DNA of 39,593 nt, from IMG/VR virus record IMGVR_UViG_3300037231_000294, positions 1 to 39,593 of that record; one strand, written 5' to 3'. The first letter of the stretch is position 1, and every line of letters starts with the position of its first letter. The notes beneath the pieces are model-generated. The model saw only the letters and a program-made list of their open reading frames with translations. It searched no databases and was not told the DNA's origin. This document shows positions 5,923-15,269 of this stretch, piece after piece. This DNA comes from a virus. A program made the translations under genes and the position numbers.

Positions 5923-8900
5923 TTACAGGGTGAAGCGCATGGCCGTGCCGGCGAGCTTGATCGAGAGCGCGCCGGCGTCGGTGGAGGAGAGGTAAAGCGC
6001 ATCGTTGGCCACCACAGAATCGGGAACGCTGGCGCCGGTCCCGAGCAGGCCAGCTCCCTTGATGGCCGTGATGTTGGCTGTGCCGTTGCTGTCGAACAGG
6101 GAGGTAAATTTATCGATGTCGAGGGCGTCGATCACCAACTCTGCCAAAGCCGTCGCCACGCTGAGAGCGTAGGGCATTGCCGCATAGCTTGACCCGGTTT
6201 GATCGACGACGGTGACCCCGCGGATAGTCAGCTTGGTCATCGACCCGCCGGCGGTGGCGTCCACGTCGACAATCCCACACGTTGCGCTGGCCTCCGGTCC
6301 GCGAACGATCGTCAGTCCATCGATGAGGATGTGGTCGGTCTGATATCCGTAGACGTGAACCAGCGAAAGGTCTGTCACCGGATGGTGAGTGTGGCCGTGG
6401 ATGGCGAGCGACCGAACGTTGCAGCAGCATAGAAACGCGGCGTAGGGCTGTCCGGAGAGCCCATGGACGATGTCGTTATTCGAGAAGGTGATGTCCTCGA
6501 TCTCATCGGTGTTGGTGTTGTTGCAGCCGCCTGCGGAGAGTCCCAGAGAAGCGACGCAGCTTGTCACCGACCCGGTGCAGCCCGTGACCGTCACGCTGGA
6601 TACTTTGACCATACTGACAGTGCTTCCGGCAGCCGATCCATAGGCACGCATCAGCGTCGCGGCCCCGTTGAAGACGCAGTTTGCGATGGCGACGTCGCTG
6701 ATGTTGCCGCCGTAGCCTTCGTGGGCATTCAAGGCGATGCCGTCGTCGCCGGTGGCGATGTAACAGTCGCTGATGTTGATATCCTCACTCGGTCCATCGA
6801 TGTGGATTCCATCGTGGAACTGCCCACCGGTGACGAAGTTGCAGCGCGAAATCTTGACGTTCCCCGCGTTGCTGAGGCACAAGCAGTAGTTGGCACAGTC
6901 GCCAAGGATGCTCAGGTTGTCAACCAGCACATAGGCGCAACTGGTGAGGATTACCCCATAGGTCGGCTGTACTGCGTTCACCTGACCATTCGGGTTGATC
7001 TGAAAGTCACGCAGCATGATGTTGACAGCGGTTCGGGCGGGCGGCGTGCCGGCACTTCCTTCGCTGTCCACTCCAGGAACAACTGGGCCAATGCGGAGCA
7101 CATCCTGAGTGGGTGCCACTCCGAAAGTTAGGCTAATCAAGATGAGCCCGGTGCCCACACCCAGGCCGCGAATCGAGGTATATCCGTTCGGTGAAATGTA
7201 AAGCCCGGTCGTCGCTGCGACGCCGTCGAGAATCAGCTCGATTGGGTTGGTTGCCGAGGCGGTGTTGAGAAACGCCTGCAGCAGGGCGGTATCGTCGTTG
7301 GCCCCGTTCATGTAGCAACCGAGGCCCGACCCCGTTTTCACCGTGGCGCGGGCGAATCCATTGATGACCTGCTTGCCATAGAACGGCGTCCAGGGTGAAG
7401 CTGCGCTCATCGCGTACACGGCCGCTCCCGGCTTAGCCAGGAAGACCATGACGTAAGCAGGCGAGGAACCTTGTACAGTGCCGGGCCCCCCGTCTATCGT
7501 GATGCGCATGTACGTCTGCGTGCCGGGGAGTGCAATAGATGTGAAGGTCGCAGGGCCAGCGGATGCAGTGTTGCCGAGGTAGTTTTTCTCTGCGTCGAAG
7601 AGCTGGATACAAACGCTTTCACCGATGCCATCGAAGTTGTCGGGAAGCACCGTAGCGTTGGTAGTGAATGCGGTCACCCCGGGGCACAGGATGAATCCGC
7701 TTACCGTCACTTCGCCACTAAAGTACGAGGTTGCGTATAGCGTTCCGTCGTCCTTGCCGGTGGACCCCACAGTGGCAGCACTTGCATCCCAGACGTTCGC
7801 ATTCTCAGGAATTATCAAGCCTAGCAGCCCACCATCGCCTTGTGATATGAGCCCCTTCACTGACGCCGCAGCCGCCGCAATGTTGGCGTCCACCGCGGTC
7901 GAGACATACGGTGCGAAGCTGGTGAATGCGCCGGGGATAGTTGGCGTCGACGTGCCCGCGTAAAACATCGCGAACGTCGGAGGTCCACCGGCTACGCCTT
8001 GCAGCAAAGTCACCCGCACATAAACCTGGGTGCCGGGGAGCGTGATCGCGGTGCCTGCCGCGATGTTCCAGCTCCCCATCGACGCCAGCACGGAGAGGAA
8101 GTCACCGTTCGCATCGAAGAGCTGGATGTAGGCCCCAGGACCGAACCCATTGTCGCCAAGCGGATAATTCGCCACCAACTCGGTCGCGCCGGGGCAGTAC
8201 ATCAGGTTCGAGACCCAGGACGGTCCGCCGCCGGCGCCTGTCTGGGCGACCACCGCACCCACGCTGTTTGTGATGAAGTTCTCTTGCGCGGCTGCGATGT
8301 TGAAGAGATTGCCTGGCGCGGGCAGCACACTCGCGGCAAGCGTGGTCACACTGCCTTCGGAACCCGCAGCCCCGGCCGCGCCGTTTGTGCCATTCGTTCC
8401 ATCGGTGCCGTCCGTGCCCGGCGGCCCTTCGGTGTACGGTGCCTGCGCTGGGACGTTGGGGGTGAAGGTGTCGAAGTCGAAGGTGGCACCGGTGGGCTGG
8501 ACGCCCTTGTAGACGGCGAGGGTGCGGCCCTGGGGATCGAGGATTGTGATCCGAAACGAGATGTTGACCGGTGAGGTAAGCGACGTGTCGGCGACGACAG
8601 CGCCCGCGCCAACCGAGCCGGCAGTAATGGGAATGGTCGCGGCGCTCACGATCATCTGGCCGCCCAGGCCTCCGGAGCTGGCCGTGATGGGAAGGTTGTT
8701 ATTGTCGGTCGGCTGCACCAACATCGAGCCGAGGGCAAGCGGTAGACCCGATGCATCCTGGATGTTGTTGGCGACGAACGCCGTGAAGCCAACCAGGGCG
8801 ACGGTGAGGGTGACGGTAGCGGCGGCGGTGGCGGCGGCCGAGAGAACCAGGGATGTGCGCGAAATCGAGACGATGGTCGTCGCGCTCGGGATGCCTGCTC

Positions 8901-9003
8901 CGCTGATCGCCTGGCCCGGCAAAAGGTGCGCAAGACTCGAAAGGGCGGTGACGGTGGTGCTGGCGGCGGTGGTGGTCCCGGTGACGGCGATCGGTGTAGA
9001 CAT
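5923..9003 (-). CDS. Tailspike / tail fibre with GH28-like beta-helix
   Basis: This 1026-residue receptor-binding protein probably degrades a surface polysaccharide. Residues 8-72 are the shared virion module (IPSATTIVSISRTSLVLSAA). Residues 193-218 are collagen-like Gly-x-y repeats (GPPGTDGTDGTNGTNG). Two similar beta-rich repeats follow (about 230-345 and 400-525, each with ALPGTQ/LPGTQ strands and IQLFDA). From about 555 to 960 there is a right-handed beta-helix with HDGIHIDG (730-737) and TGDDGIALN (751-759), resembling the Asp-containing motifs of GH28 polygalacturonases (NTDG, G-D-D). Whether it is an active hydrolase is uncertain, because the usual GHG motif is not evident. It follows the gpJ-like gene, the normal place for side or tip fibres. 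Confidence 0.8.
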   Translation of the reverse strand: MSTPIAVTGTTTAASTTVTALSSLAHLLPGQAISGAGIPSATTIVSISRTSLVLSAAATAAATVTLTVALVGFTAFVANNIQDASGLPLALGSMLVQPTDNNNLPITASSGGLGGQMIVSAATIPITAGSVGAGAVVADTSLTSPVNISFRITILDPQGRTLAVYKGVQPTGATFDFDTFTPNVPAQAPYTEGPPGTDGTDGTNGTNGAAGAAGSEGSVTTLAASVLPAPGNLFNIAAAQENFITNSVGAVVAQTGAGGGPSWVSNLMYCPGATELVANYPLGDNGFGPGAYIQLFDANGDFLSVLASMGSWNIAAGTAITLPGTQVYVRVTLLQGVAGGPPTFAMFYAGTSTPTIPGAFTSFAPYVSTAVDANIAAAAASVKGLISQGDGGLLGLIIPENANVWDASAATVGSTGKDDGTLYATSYFSGEVTVSGFILCPGVTAFTTNATVLPDNFDGIGESVCIQLFDAEKNYLGNTASAGPATFTSIALPGTQTYMRITIDGGPGTVQGSSPAYVMVFLAKPGAAVYAMSAASPWTPFYGKQVINGFARATVKTGSGLGCYMNGANDDTALLQAFLNTASATNPIELILDGVAATTGLYISPNGYTSIRGLGVGTGLILISLTFGVAPTQDVLRIGPVVPGVDSEGSAGTPPARTAVNIMLRDFQINPNGQVNAVQPTYGVILTSCAYVLVDNLSILGDCANYCLCLSNAGNVKISRCNFVTGGQFHDGIHIDGPSEDINISDCYIATGDDGIALNAHEGYGGNISDVAIANCVFNGAATLMRAYGSAAGSTVSMVKVSSVTVTGCTGSVTSCVASLGLSAGGCNNTNTDEIEDITFSNNDIVHGLSGQPYAAFLCCCNVRSLAIHGHTHHPVTDLSLVHVYGYQTDHILIDGLTIVRGPEASATCGIVDVDATAGGSMTKLTIRGVTVVDQTGSSYAAMPYALSVATALAELVIDALDIDKFTSLFDSNGTANITAIKGAGLLGTGASVPDSVVANDALYLSSTDAGALSIKLAGTAMRFTL
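8788..8982 (-). repeat. Virion module at the N-terminus of the tailspike
   Basis: Residues 8-72 carry the pattern TTVTALSSLAHLLPGQAIS, then GAGIPSATTIVSISRTSLVL, then SAAATAAATVT. Here the module is terminal rather than inserted in another fold. Confidence 0.7.
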
Positions 9004-9028
9004 GCAAGGGTGATAGAGCCAATTTCAA

Positions 9029-9040
9029 GAAATGGGCAAA
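9029..9040 (-). promoter_or_regulatory. Shared upstream element, copy ahead of the tailspike gene
   Basis: On the minus strand this reads TTTGCCCATTTC, 26 bases upstream of the tailspike ATG. Similar cores (TTTGMCC-ATTT) lie 23-29 bases upstream of three other leftward genes (15214, 23728, 26404). Promoter, operator or leader are all possible. Confidence 0.35.
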
Positions 9041-9046
9041 CTCCCC

Positions 9047-12000
9047 CTAGATTGGCGGCGTGTATCTCCCGGAGATGATGGTTCCGCTGCCACCGGGGCC
9101 ACTATCGCTAAAGCCGGAGGCTTGCGTGGTGATGGTCATGCCGCCAACCGTGAGCGGCACGCAACCGTCCTGTTTGCAGGCTGCGTCGGCTACGGCGTCG
9201 TAGGCCGCGGAGAGATACATCGGCGCGCCGCCGGCCGGCGTGCCCAGCGGTGTGGTGGGCACCGCAGCCTGGATCTGGCCGGCAACCACGCTCCAGAACA
9301 GGAAGCCGAAGTAGCCGGTACTCGCGGTGAGCGCCGTGACCTGGATTTCAGTCGACGCGTTGCTGTCGGCGACGTAGGTCTGCGATCCATCTGGCCACAG
9401 AATGACCAGCCCGGCCCAGGAGATGATTGCGCCGGCGTCGCCGGTGAAAACAGTCAGCGAGCCGGTAAACGTCGGCACGGCTGAACCTTGCACCCGCAGC
9501 CCGGTGCTGCTGCCGTTAGTGAAGTAGTCGAGCACCGCGCCCTGGACGTCGACGTCGGCCCACAGGCTGGGCAGCGTCTGCGTTGGGGTCGAGACCTCCA
9601 GCAGCAGGTGCGAGAAGGTGAGGACGCTGCCGACCTGCACGCTCAAGCTTCCGCCGGCGACCTGGATTACAACCGTCACGGCCGCGGTGAGTGCGGGAAC
9701 GACGGTCGAGGCGGTGTTGTACCTATTGAGCAGCGGAGCGAGGCCGCCCAGGGTCTCGGTCGCCGAGACGCTCGAGATAACGCCGCCGGCCGCATTGAGA
9801 AACCGGATCGAGGCCTGCAGGCTGCCGACGTTTGCGGTGGTGACGGCTGAGTCTTCGAGGTAGGCCGAGAGCATGAGATAGTCGCCGATCGCCCACTTGG
9901 ACTGCGGGATCGGCTGGAAGAGCAGCACCTGCGGCGCAGTGAGCGCGGTTCCGGCGACGGTGTAGGTGGCCTCGCCGTCGTCCGAGAGGTCGGGGACCAG
10001 CGCGTCACCCGCGCGCGGGGCGAGACTCCAGTAGGTGAATCCGGTCTGGAAGGTCGAGCCCAGCAGCAGGTTGGTGGTGATGCCCTCGCCCAGCACCGTC
10101 ACCGACGGCGCGGAGTTGAAGCCGGCATAATCGTCATTCACGTCGAAGCCGACCACGGTGAAGGTGGTGGCGATGCCGGGAGCAATCTGCGTCTGCCAGC
10201 TCGTCGCACCGTTGGTGAGCCGCGCGACCATCTGCGGAGTTGTTCCCCCGGTGGCCAGCGTCGCGTTACTCAGCACCGCATAGATGCCCACGCCGACCGT
10301 GTCCGGACCGTTGATCCAGGTGAGCGCGGCATACGGGATGTAGCTGCCCGCGACAAGCTGGATGACCTCGGCGCCGGTGAGTGTGGTGACGCCGGGGTTG
10401 GTGGAGGCCAGCGCGGAGGTCTCGCCGATGATCGGCGTCGCGTCAACGTACACGTCGGCGTTGTAATCTATCCACTCAATCGTCGCGCGAAACTCGCTGG
10501 CCTTGCGGATGGTGAGGATGCGGATCAGCTTCTGGGTTCCGACCGGCCCATAAAAGTACGTTGAATAGTCAGAAGGCGGCCCCGACAACGGGGTGCCGAG
10601 TCCAACGCTGAGGGAACCAGCGGATGCCGAGATGCCGCTCACCGTAGCTGTTTCGAGGACGTCGGTGTCGTAGAGGGTATAGCTCTGCCCCGCGGCCGCT
10701 GTGAAGCCCGCGACCGGCTGGATGACAACCAGGCCCGCTCCAGTGCTCATGATCGGAGAGTCGAAGCTCACCCCAGCGGAGGTGGCGACCACGGCCCGGG
10801 TGACACGGTTGGCGTTGTCGAAGCTCGAGAGACTGAGCTGGATGCCGAGCGTCGCGCCAGTGACATCGATGACGGGCGCCGCCGCAGTGACGGTGCCGGC
10901 GTACCTCTCTAACAAAGCGAAGAGGACAATCAGTGAATAATCTACACCCGCAACAAACGGCAGGTCATCTCGATCGACGGCGACATTCGAGGCGGTCGAC
11001 CCTGGCAAAGTTCTTCCACCCCAACCCCAGGAGGGAACGTCATGCTGCAAGATGGCCACATTGCCCGGGCGCGAAGCGATCGCGTCTACGTCGCATTTGA
11101 ACGAACCCGCGCGCAGCAGAAACTCGTTGCAGCGTTCTTTGAAGCGAGCCAGGTGCCAGGCCTGCGCGGGGATGGTGACGCCCTTGCCATCGATGCGCGT
11201 GTTCTTTATGACGACGCCAGCATTTTGATTGGCAGGGTCCATGTAGACCAGCGGGTTGTCCTGCCGGTAGTAGCGCGTGGAGTCGGCGAACTGAATCTCG
11301 ACCTGGTTGGCGCGCGAGTCGATGTCCAGCCAGGTCTCGTTGAAGCTGTCTGCGCCGATGTTGCCCATGGTGAAGATCTGCACGGGCACGTCGGGCTGGT
11401 CGAGGAAGACGCCGTAGTCGCGGCCTAGCGGGATAATCTGCGATCGCGACATGCGGCCGACCACGTTGATCTGGTCCCAGAGGTTCGACTCATTGTCGAA
11501 GACGCCGTTGAAGACGTGGCGGCGGATGCTTCCCCCGTTGCCGTCGTCGACGAGCTCGTCGTTGAGCTGAGCCCACGCCACCCACTCATCGATGAAGCGG
11601 TCGATGTTCGCGGCCGTAATTCCCGGCCACTGGCCTCCGCCATAGAGGCCGTCGAGCATCATGTCCGCAGCGACGCAGGCGGGGTTGTCCTCCTCGAAGG
11701 CCTGCAGCGCGCCGGGCAGGATGTTGTTGTCGAGCGTGCGTAGACCGTATTCGATGAGCGCGGTGATGCTTACGCTCGACCCGGAGAGCTGCCCGGTGGC
11801 CAGGGCGCGCACGCCGATCAGGATCATGTTGGGATAAGCCAGGTCGAGCAGCGAGATCTCGTTGATGTTGTGAACCCAGATGTCCTGGCCGATCTGCGGC
11901 GACCAGTTGTCGCCGGGCTGGATGGGTTCGGAGGAACCCCAGCGCGCGGATCCGTACTTGGTGATGCGCACGTCATACTTGCCCGGCGCGAGGCCGTAGA

Positions 12001-13486
12001 TGGTGGTGCGCTGATAGCAGGCCGTCTGGGTGCAGAAGGTCGCGCTCTGATACCCGGCCGACCAGCTCGAAACCTGCACCTGGTTGAGCGTCGGGTCGGT
12101 GAGCTGCCATTCCCCGACGCAGGTCTTGTCGTAGGTGCTGGTGCTGTCGTCCGCGTTGATGATCTCGACGCCCTCTGTGGTCGAGTACGGCTCGCCGGGA
12201 TAATGCGACCCGCTGTCGCTGTCGTAGACCACGCCCGAATTCGGGGGCAAGTCGGTGGCCACCGCAACCCACGTCGGATACGGGTTGGGGTTGCCGTCGA
12301 GCGCGTAGGTGACCACGTCTTCGGTCGTTAGCGGGAATAGCGCCGGCAGCCAGTTTCCAACCCCCTCCGCCGTGAATGTTCCGGACCCAGTTGCGGTCGC
12401 CGCCGCGGAGAGCACCAGCGTGCCATAGGCCCCGCCGACCGCGAAGCCGTCGACGGAGGTGCCGGTCGGAATGCCAGGACCCTCGATGATCGTGCCGATA
12501 TCCACTGCGCCGATGTAGGCGCCGGCCACCAGGTTGACGCTGCCCGAGGTGGTCGATCCCGCGAAGATCAGCGAAGAGCCGTCCTCCATGTACTCGACCA
12601 GCCAGGTGATCGAGGCGGGGATCAGGTTGTTGTCGTTGGTCAGCACCCAGACGCCATCCGGGAAGACAACGTCGACGTTGAGGATCTGGGTGAGGTCGCC
12701 GGTACCGGGAACGATGACGGGCACGCCCGCCAGGCACTGCGCGTCCTGCGGATAGCCGTTGACGACGCGGTTGAAATTGGGCAGCGGGGTCTGGGTGTTC
12801 GAGCCAAGCCGGGTATAGTACTGCACGTTGCCGTACTCGCCGATGTCCTTGTTGTTGATCTGGATGCCGGTGATCGAGCGCGCGGGGCCGTAGCCGTAGC
12901 AGACCAGGCAGTTGATGTATTGGTCGTTTCCTTCGACGTCGATGAAGCTGGCGATGATGTTGCCGCCGCTCAAAAATGTCCCGTAGCCCTTGGGGACTAC
13001 CGTGCCACTCTGCGCGAGCGAGGACGGCCCGTCGAACGCGTAGCTGGGTGAGCTGGCCTTCTGGCTCGGCGTGTTCAGAAACGCTGAGATGAGCAGGTTG
13101 CCGGCGACCGAGACCGCCCCGGCCAGCATCGATGCTGTGACTGCGGTGGAGAGACCCATCAGCGCGAAGCCCGCGCCGGCGGTCAACGCGCCCACTGCGA
13201 TGCTGGCAGCCATCACACCAACCGAAGCCATGGTGCGCAGCAGGCTGCCATTCCCGAGCGCCGGCGTGACGACCACACAGTAGTTATCGCGGACGCGGAT
13301 CTCGCTCCACAGCGAGCGCTCCCAGACGTGGCCGTTCAGCGAGACGGTGAGATGCTCGAGTATCTCCGGCGGTCCGAGGCTCAGGACCAGAAAAGAGAGC
13401 AGGGTCCCGCCGTCGTAATCGATCTCGCGCGTCACTCGGCCGACCGACGGCTGCAGCGGATTCTTGACCTCGATGAGGGTGATCAC
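9047..13486 (-). CDS. Central tail tip / host-specificity protein, lambda gpJ-like
   Basis: At 1479 residues this is the largest protein and sits where lambda J does, after the gpK-like gene. It has an N-terminal domain, an Ala/Gly-rich hydrophobic segment at about residues 85-135 (ASVGVMAASIAVGALTAGAG), then the hub-type region with PKGYGTFLSGGNIIASFIDV and long repetitive beta-rich C-terminal domains. The shared virion module is inserted at about residues 310-377 (GPGIPTGTSVDGFAVG, LVLSAAATATGSG). It starts at a GTG at 13486 overlapping the upstream stop (GTGA), with GAGG eight bases upstream. It should form the baseplate hub and contact the receptor together with the tailspike. The gpJ assignment is from size, order and N-terminal features. 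Confidence 0.8.
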   Translation of the reverse strand: MITLIEVKNPLQPSVGRVTREIDYDGGTLLSFLVLSLGPPEILEHLTVSLNGHVWERSLWSEIRVRDNYCVVVTPALGNGSLLRTMASVGVMAASIAVGALTAGAGFALMGLSTAVTASMLAGAVSVAGNLLISAFLNTPSQKASSPSYAFDGPSSLAQSGTVVPKGYGTFLSGGNIIASFIDVEGNDQYINCLVCYGYGPARSITGIQINNKDIGEYGNVQYYTRLGSNTQTPLPNFNRVVNGYPQDAQCLAGVPVIVPGTGDLTQILNVDVVFPDGVWVLTNDNNLIPASITWLVEYMEDGSSLIFAGSTTSGSVNLVAGAYIGAVDIGTIIEGPGIPTGTSVDGFAVGGAYGTLVLSAAATATGSGTFTAEGVGNWLPALFPLTTEDVVTYALDGNPNPYPTWVAVATDLPPNSGVVYDSDSGSHYPGEPYSTTEGVEIINADDSTSTYDKTCVGEWQLTDPTLNQVQVSSWSAGYQSATFCTQTACYQRTTIYGLAPGKYDVRITKYGSARWGSSEPIQPGDNWSPQIGQDIWVHNINEISLLDLAYPNMILIGVRALATGQLSGSSVSITALIEYGLRTLDNNILPGALQAFEEDNPACVAADMMLDGLYGGGQWPGITAANIDRFIDEWVAWAQLNDELVDDGNGGSIRRHVFNGVFDNESNLWDQINVVGRMSRSQIIPLGRDYGVFLDQPDVPVQIFTMGNIGADSFNETWLDIDSRANQVEIQFADSTRYYRQDNPLVYMDPANQNAGVVIKNTRIDGKGVTIPAQAWHLARFKERCNEFLLRAGSFKCDVDAIASRPGNVAILQHDVPSWGWGGRTLPGSTASNVAVDRDDLPFVAGVDYSLIVLFALLERYAGTVTAAAPVIDVTGATLGIQLSLSSFDNANRVTRAVVATSAGVSFDSPIMSTGAGLVVIQPVAGFTAAAGQSYTLYDTDVLETATVSGISASAGSLSVGLGTPLSGPPSDYSTYFYGPVGTQKLIRILTIRKASEFRATIEWIDYNADVYVDATPIIGETSALASTNPGVTTLTGAEVIQLVAGSYIPYAALTWINGPDTVGVGIYAVLSNATLATGGTTPQMVARLTNGATSWQTQIAPGIATTFTVVGFDVNDDYAGFNSAPSVTVLGEGITTNLLLGSTFQTGFTYWSLAPRAGDALVPDLSDDGEATYTVAGTALTAPQVLLFQPIPQSKWAIGDYLMLSAYLEDSAVTTANVGSLQASIRFLNAAGGVISSVSATETLGGLAPLLNRYNTASTVVPALTAAVTVVIQVAGGSLSVQVGSVLTFSHLLLEVSTPTQTLPSLWADVDVQGAVLDYFTNGSSTGLRVQGSAVPTFTGSLTVFTGDAGAIISWAGLVILWPDGSQTYVADSNASTEIQVTALTASTGYFGFLFWSVVAGQIQAAVPTTPLGTPAGGAPMYLSAAYDAVADAACKQDGCVPLTVGGMTITTQASGFSDSGPGGSGTIISGRYTPPI
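12359..12559 (-). repeat. Virion module inside the gpJ-like protein
   Basis: This encodes about 67 residues of the pattern G-S-x-x-V ... G-x-x-I-x-G-x-G-I-P-x-G-T ... L-x-L-S-A-x-A-T-A. Counterparts are found in the tailspike (8788-8982), the gpL-like protein (14025-14216) and the major tail protein (20469-20651). Confidence 0.7.
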
Positions 13487-13902
13487 GCGGGCACCTCGAT
13501 CACGAAGAAACCGAGGATGCGCCGCATCCACAGCGGCCCGAGGATCGACTCAATGACGACGCCTTTGGTCTGCGCAGTTGTGTGGATCATGCGGTACCGG
13601 GATACCATCACGCCGAGGTGATGCTCTTGAGCCCCCATTTTGATGAGCGCGACGCAGCCCGGTTCTGGTTCGCCCATGCGCTTGCAGTCGGCGATAAAGC
13701 CGCCTGCGGCGATCTGGCGGTGCAGCTCGGCTTCGGAGCTGAGGAAGTCGGGGACGTCGAACCCGCGCCGGCGCTGGATGACGGTGGCGAGACCGACGCA
13801 GTCGTAGCCATACGGCCCGCGGCCGCCCTCCACAAAAGGCTTGCCAACCAGGTCCGCGTAAAGCCGCGTCGGTAATAGGTGGTCGGTGAGCATTGGAGTC
13901 AT
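13483..13902 (-). CDS. Tail-tip NlpC/P60-type peptidase, lambda gpK-like
   Basis: This 139-residue cysteine peptidase resembles those at siphophage tail tips, which may cut peptidoglycan peptides during DNA entry. The nucleophile is Cys35 in GPYGYDCVGLATVIQRR. A histidine follows at H95 (EHHLGVMVS), and H107 (MIHTT) is a possible third member. The length matches the peptidase half of lambda gpK without its extra domain. Its ATG overlaps the stop of the gpL-like gene (TGATG), and its stop overlaps the gpJ-like start. The order L, K, J without a separate gpI is clear. Confidence 0.85.
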   Translation of the reverse strand: MTPMLTDHLLPTRLYADLVGKPFVEGGRGPYGYDCVGLATVIQRRRGFDVPDFLSSEAELHRQIAAGGFIADCKRMGEPEPGCVALIKMGAQEHHLGVMVSRYRMIHTTAQTKGVVIESILGPLWMRRILGFFVIEVPA

Positions 13903-14843
13903 CACGCCACGCTCGCTACGGCCGCGCCGTTGGTGTCGATGCCGGGGAAGGTCCCGATCCGGATCAGATTGTTGTGAGCGATGCAGCCGGTGACGCCGTC
14001 GATGGTGTGGCTGCAGGTGCTCATCGCGTCGGTCAGCGTGGTGCCATTGATCGTCGCGGTGGCATTGGCGGATATAGTCAAAGTGCTGCCCGAGATGGAG
14101 AGAACGGTTGTGCCGGCGGGGATTCCTGTCAGGCCCCAGATGCTGTCGCCGACGTTGATGCCGGTCATGCTGGAGATCGCAGACACCACCGCCGACCCGG
14201 CGGCAATGTTGCCGCTGAAGGCCGTTCCTCCATAGCCGCACTGTAGGCCCAGAGGATCCTTCAGCGGCGTTCCCGCCGTGATCGCCGCAAACTTCGCCTG
14301 CTGCAGCGCCGCCGAGTTGTACTGCCAGACGCAGAAGTTGGGGCGATACATATTGATCGGAAACAGCCGCCGCAGCGGCGAGCTGGCGCCCAGCTTGAAA
14401 TGAACCAGCTTGGCGTCGCTGATGGTTTGTTTGACCGAGAAGCTGAGGGTGAGGTCGGGCTCGCCCAGCGGGTTGGCAGTGTTCAGCGCGTAGAGATCGA
14501 GCGCCGCGCCGACCACTCCGGCATACTGCTCGATGGTCTGCTGCAGGGCGCGCATCACGTTCGAGGCCTGCACCTCGCAATCGGGGACGGAGCCGTTCGA
14601 AGACACAGCCAGGTCGCCCATCTGGAAGTTGAACGGCGTGTACGTCTGCAGCCCGCAGCCGTCGTTGGCGTCGAACTCGCACGGGTTGAGGTCGCGCACC
14701 AGGCGCACATGCGAATCGGTGATGGGGTTGACGCCAGGCCACGCCAGGTCCATCAGCAGCAGCCAGGGCTCGCCCGAGGCGAGCTTGTGCCGTTCGATGT
14801 TGCCGACGACTGAGAGCAGGGAGAAAGGAGGCCGCGTGGACAC
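13902..14843 (-). CDS. Minor tail protein L-like, Fe-S type, with inserted virion module
   Basis: This 313-residue protein has the gpL-type layout: an N-terminal beta domain and then a cysteine domain. Four cysteines (C171 in PNFCVWQY, C202 in LQCGYGG, C277 in STCSHT, C287 in TGCIAHNN) match the spacing style of lambda gpL, where four cysteines hold a 4Fe-4S cluster. The shared virion module (about residues 210-273, GLTGIPAGTTVLSISGSTLT) is inserted between the second and third cysteines. Translation starts at a GTG at 14843 overlapping the upstream TAG, with GGAGG four bases before it. Cluster binding is inferred from the family. Confidence 0.8.
   Translation of the reverse strand: MSTRPPFSLLSVVGNIERHKLASGEPWLLLMDLAWPGVNPITDSHVRLVRDLNPCEFDANDGCGLQTYTPFNFQMGDLAVSSNGSVPDCEVQASNVMRALQQTIEQYAGVVGAALDLYALNTANPLGEPDLTLSFSVKQTISDAKLVHFKLGASSPLRRLFPINMYRPNFCVWQYNSAALQQAKFAAITAGTPLKDPLGLQCGYGGTAFSGNIAAGSAVVSAISSMTGINVGDSIWGLTGIPAGTTVLSISGSTLTISANATATINGTTLTDAMSTCSHTIDGVTGCIAHNNLIRIGTFPGIDTNGAAVASVA
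14025..14216 (-). repeat. Virion module inserted in the Fe-S domain of the gpL-like protein
   Basis: This encodes AVVSAISSMTGINVGDSIWG, then LTGIPAGTTVLSISGSTLTI, then SANATA. It separates the cysteine pairs that should hold the cluster, so it must loop out of the domain if the fold is kept. Confidence 0.7.
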
Positions 14844-15214
14844 TAGACCTCCGAAAGTCCGAATGCCGCGTTCTGGCGGAACTCGGTGCCGACGAAGCCG
14901 GCGTCGGTGTAGGTGGGGACGGGATCGAAGCGCACACACAGCGACTGCGGGTTGCGCGGGTCGCGGTTGTCGGGAAAGATGAAGATCTGCGCGCCGTAGA
15001 CCGCGTCTTCCTGGACGAAGGTTTCGAGCCGGGTCCAATCGTCGTTGGTGAGAAAGTCGATGGTGACGGACCACTTGCGCCGGCGCCGGGTGAACTTGGC
15101 GCGGGTGGTCTCCATCCCGTTCTCCATGGGGTCGCGGAGCGTGGGATCGATCGTGCTGGTCTTGGTCCGCAGCGCCGGCGCCCGGCTCAGCTCGGGGAAG
15201 TTGGGGTTGCTCAC
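14843..15214 (-). CDS. Minor tail protein M-like (123 aa)
   Basis: This small tail-tip protein lies between the tape measure and the gpL-like gene, where lambda has M. It has beta-rich segments (KWSVTIDFLTNDDWTRLETF; GAQIFIFPDNRDPRN) typical of this class. I chose the GTG at 15214 (MSNPNFPEL) over a TTG at 15250, because the TTG would fall inside the shared upstream element at 15241-15252; there is no strong ribosome-binding site for either. Its stop overlaps the gpL-like GTG. The two + strand genes separate it from the tape measure, so it may need its own promoter. Confidence 0.7.
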   Translation of the reverse strand: MSNPNFPELSRAPALRTKTSTIDPTLRDPMENGMETTRAKFTRRRRKWSVTIDFLTNDDWTRLETFVQEDAVYGAQIFIFPDNRDPRNPQSLCVRFDPVPTYTDAGFVGTEFRQNAAFGLSEV

Positions 15215-15240
15215 GCGGGGATCATGGGGGATGTTGCCGG

Positions 15241-15252
15241 ATTCGGGCAAAA
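15241..15252 (-). promoter_or_regulatory. Shared upstream element, copy ahead of the gpM-like gene
   Basis: On the minus strand this reads TTTTGCCCGAAT, 27 bases before the GTG at 15214. The + strand text from here through 15280, including the start of the + gene at 15270, closely matches 23758-23800 upstream of the protease gene. This copy therefore lies in a divergent gene-start region. Confidence 0.4.
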
Positions 15253-15269
15253 CTCCGCAGAATCAGCGC

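Noticed and set aside
7908-7925. ACGGTGCGAAGC in the tailspike gene as a fourth copy of the parA dyad element
   Set aside because: It lacks the conserved GCGTC flank and the right half of the dyad, and lies in coding sequence.
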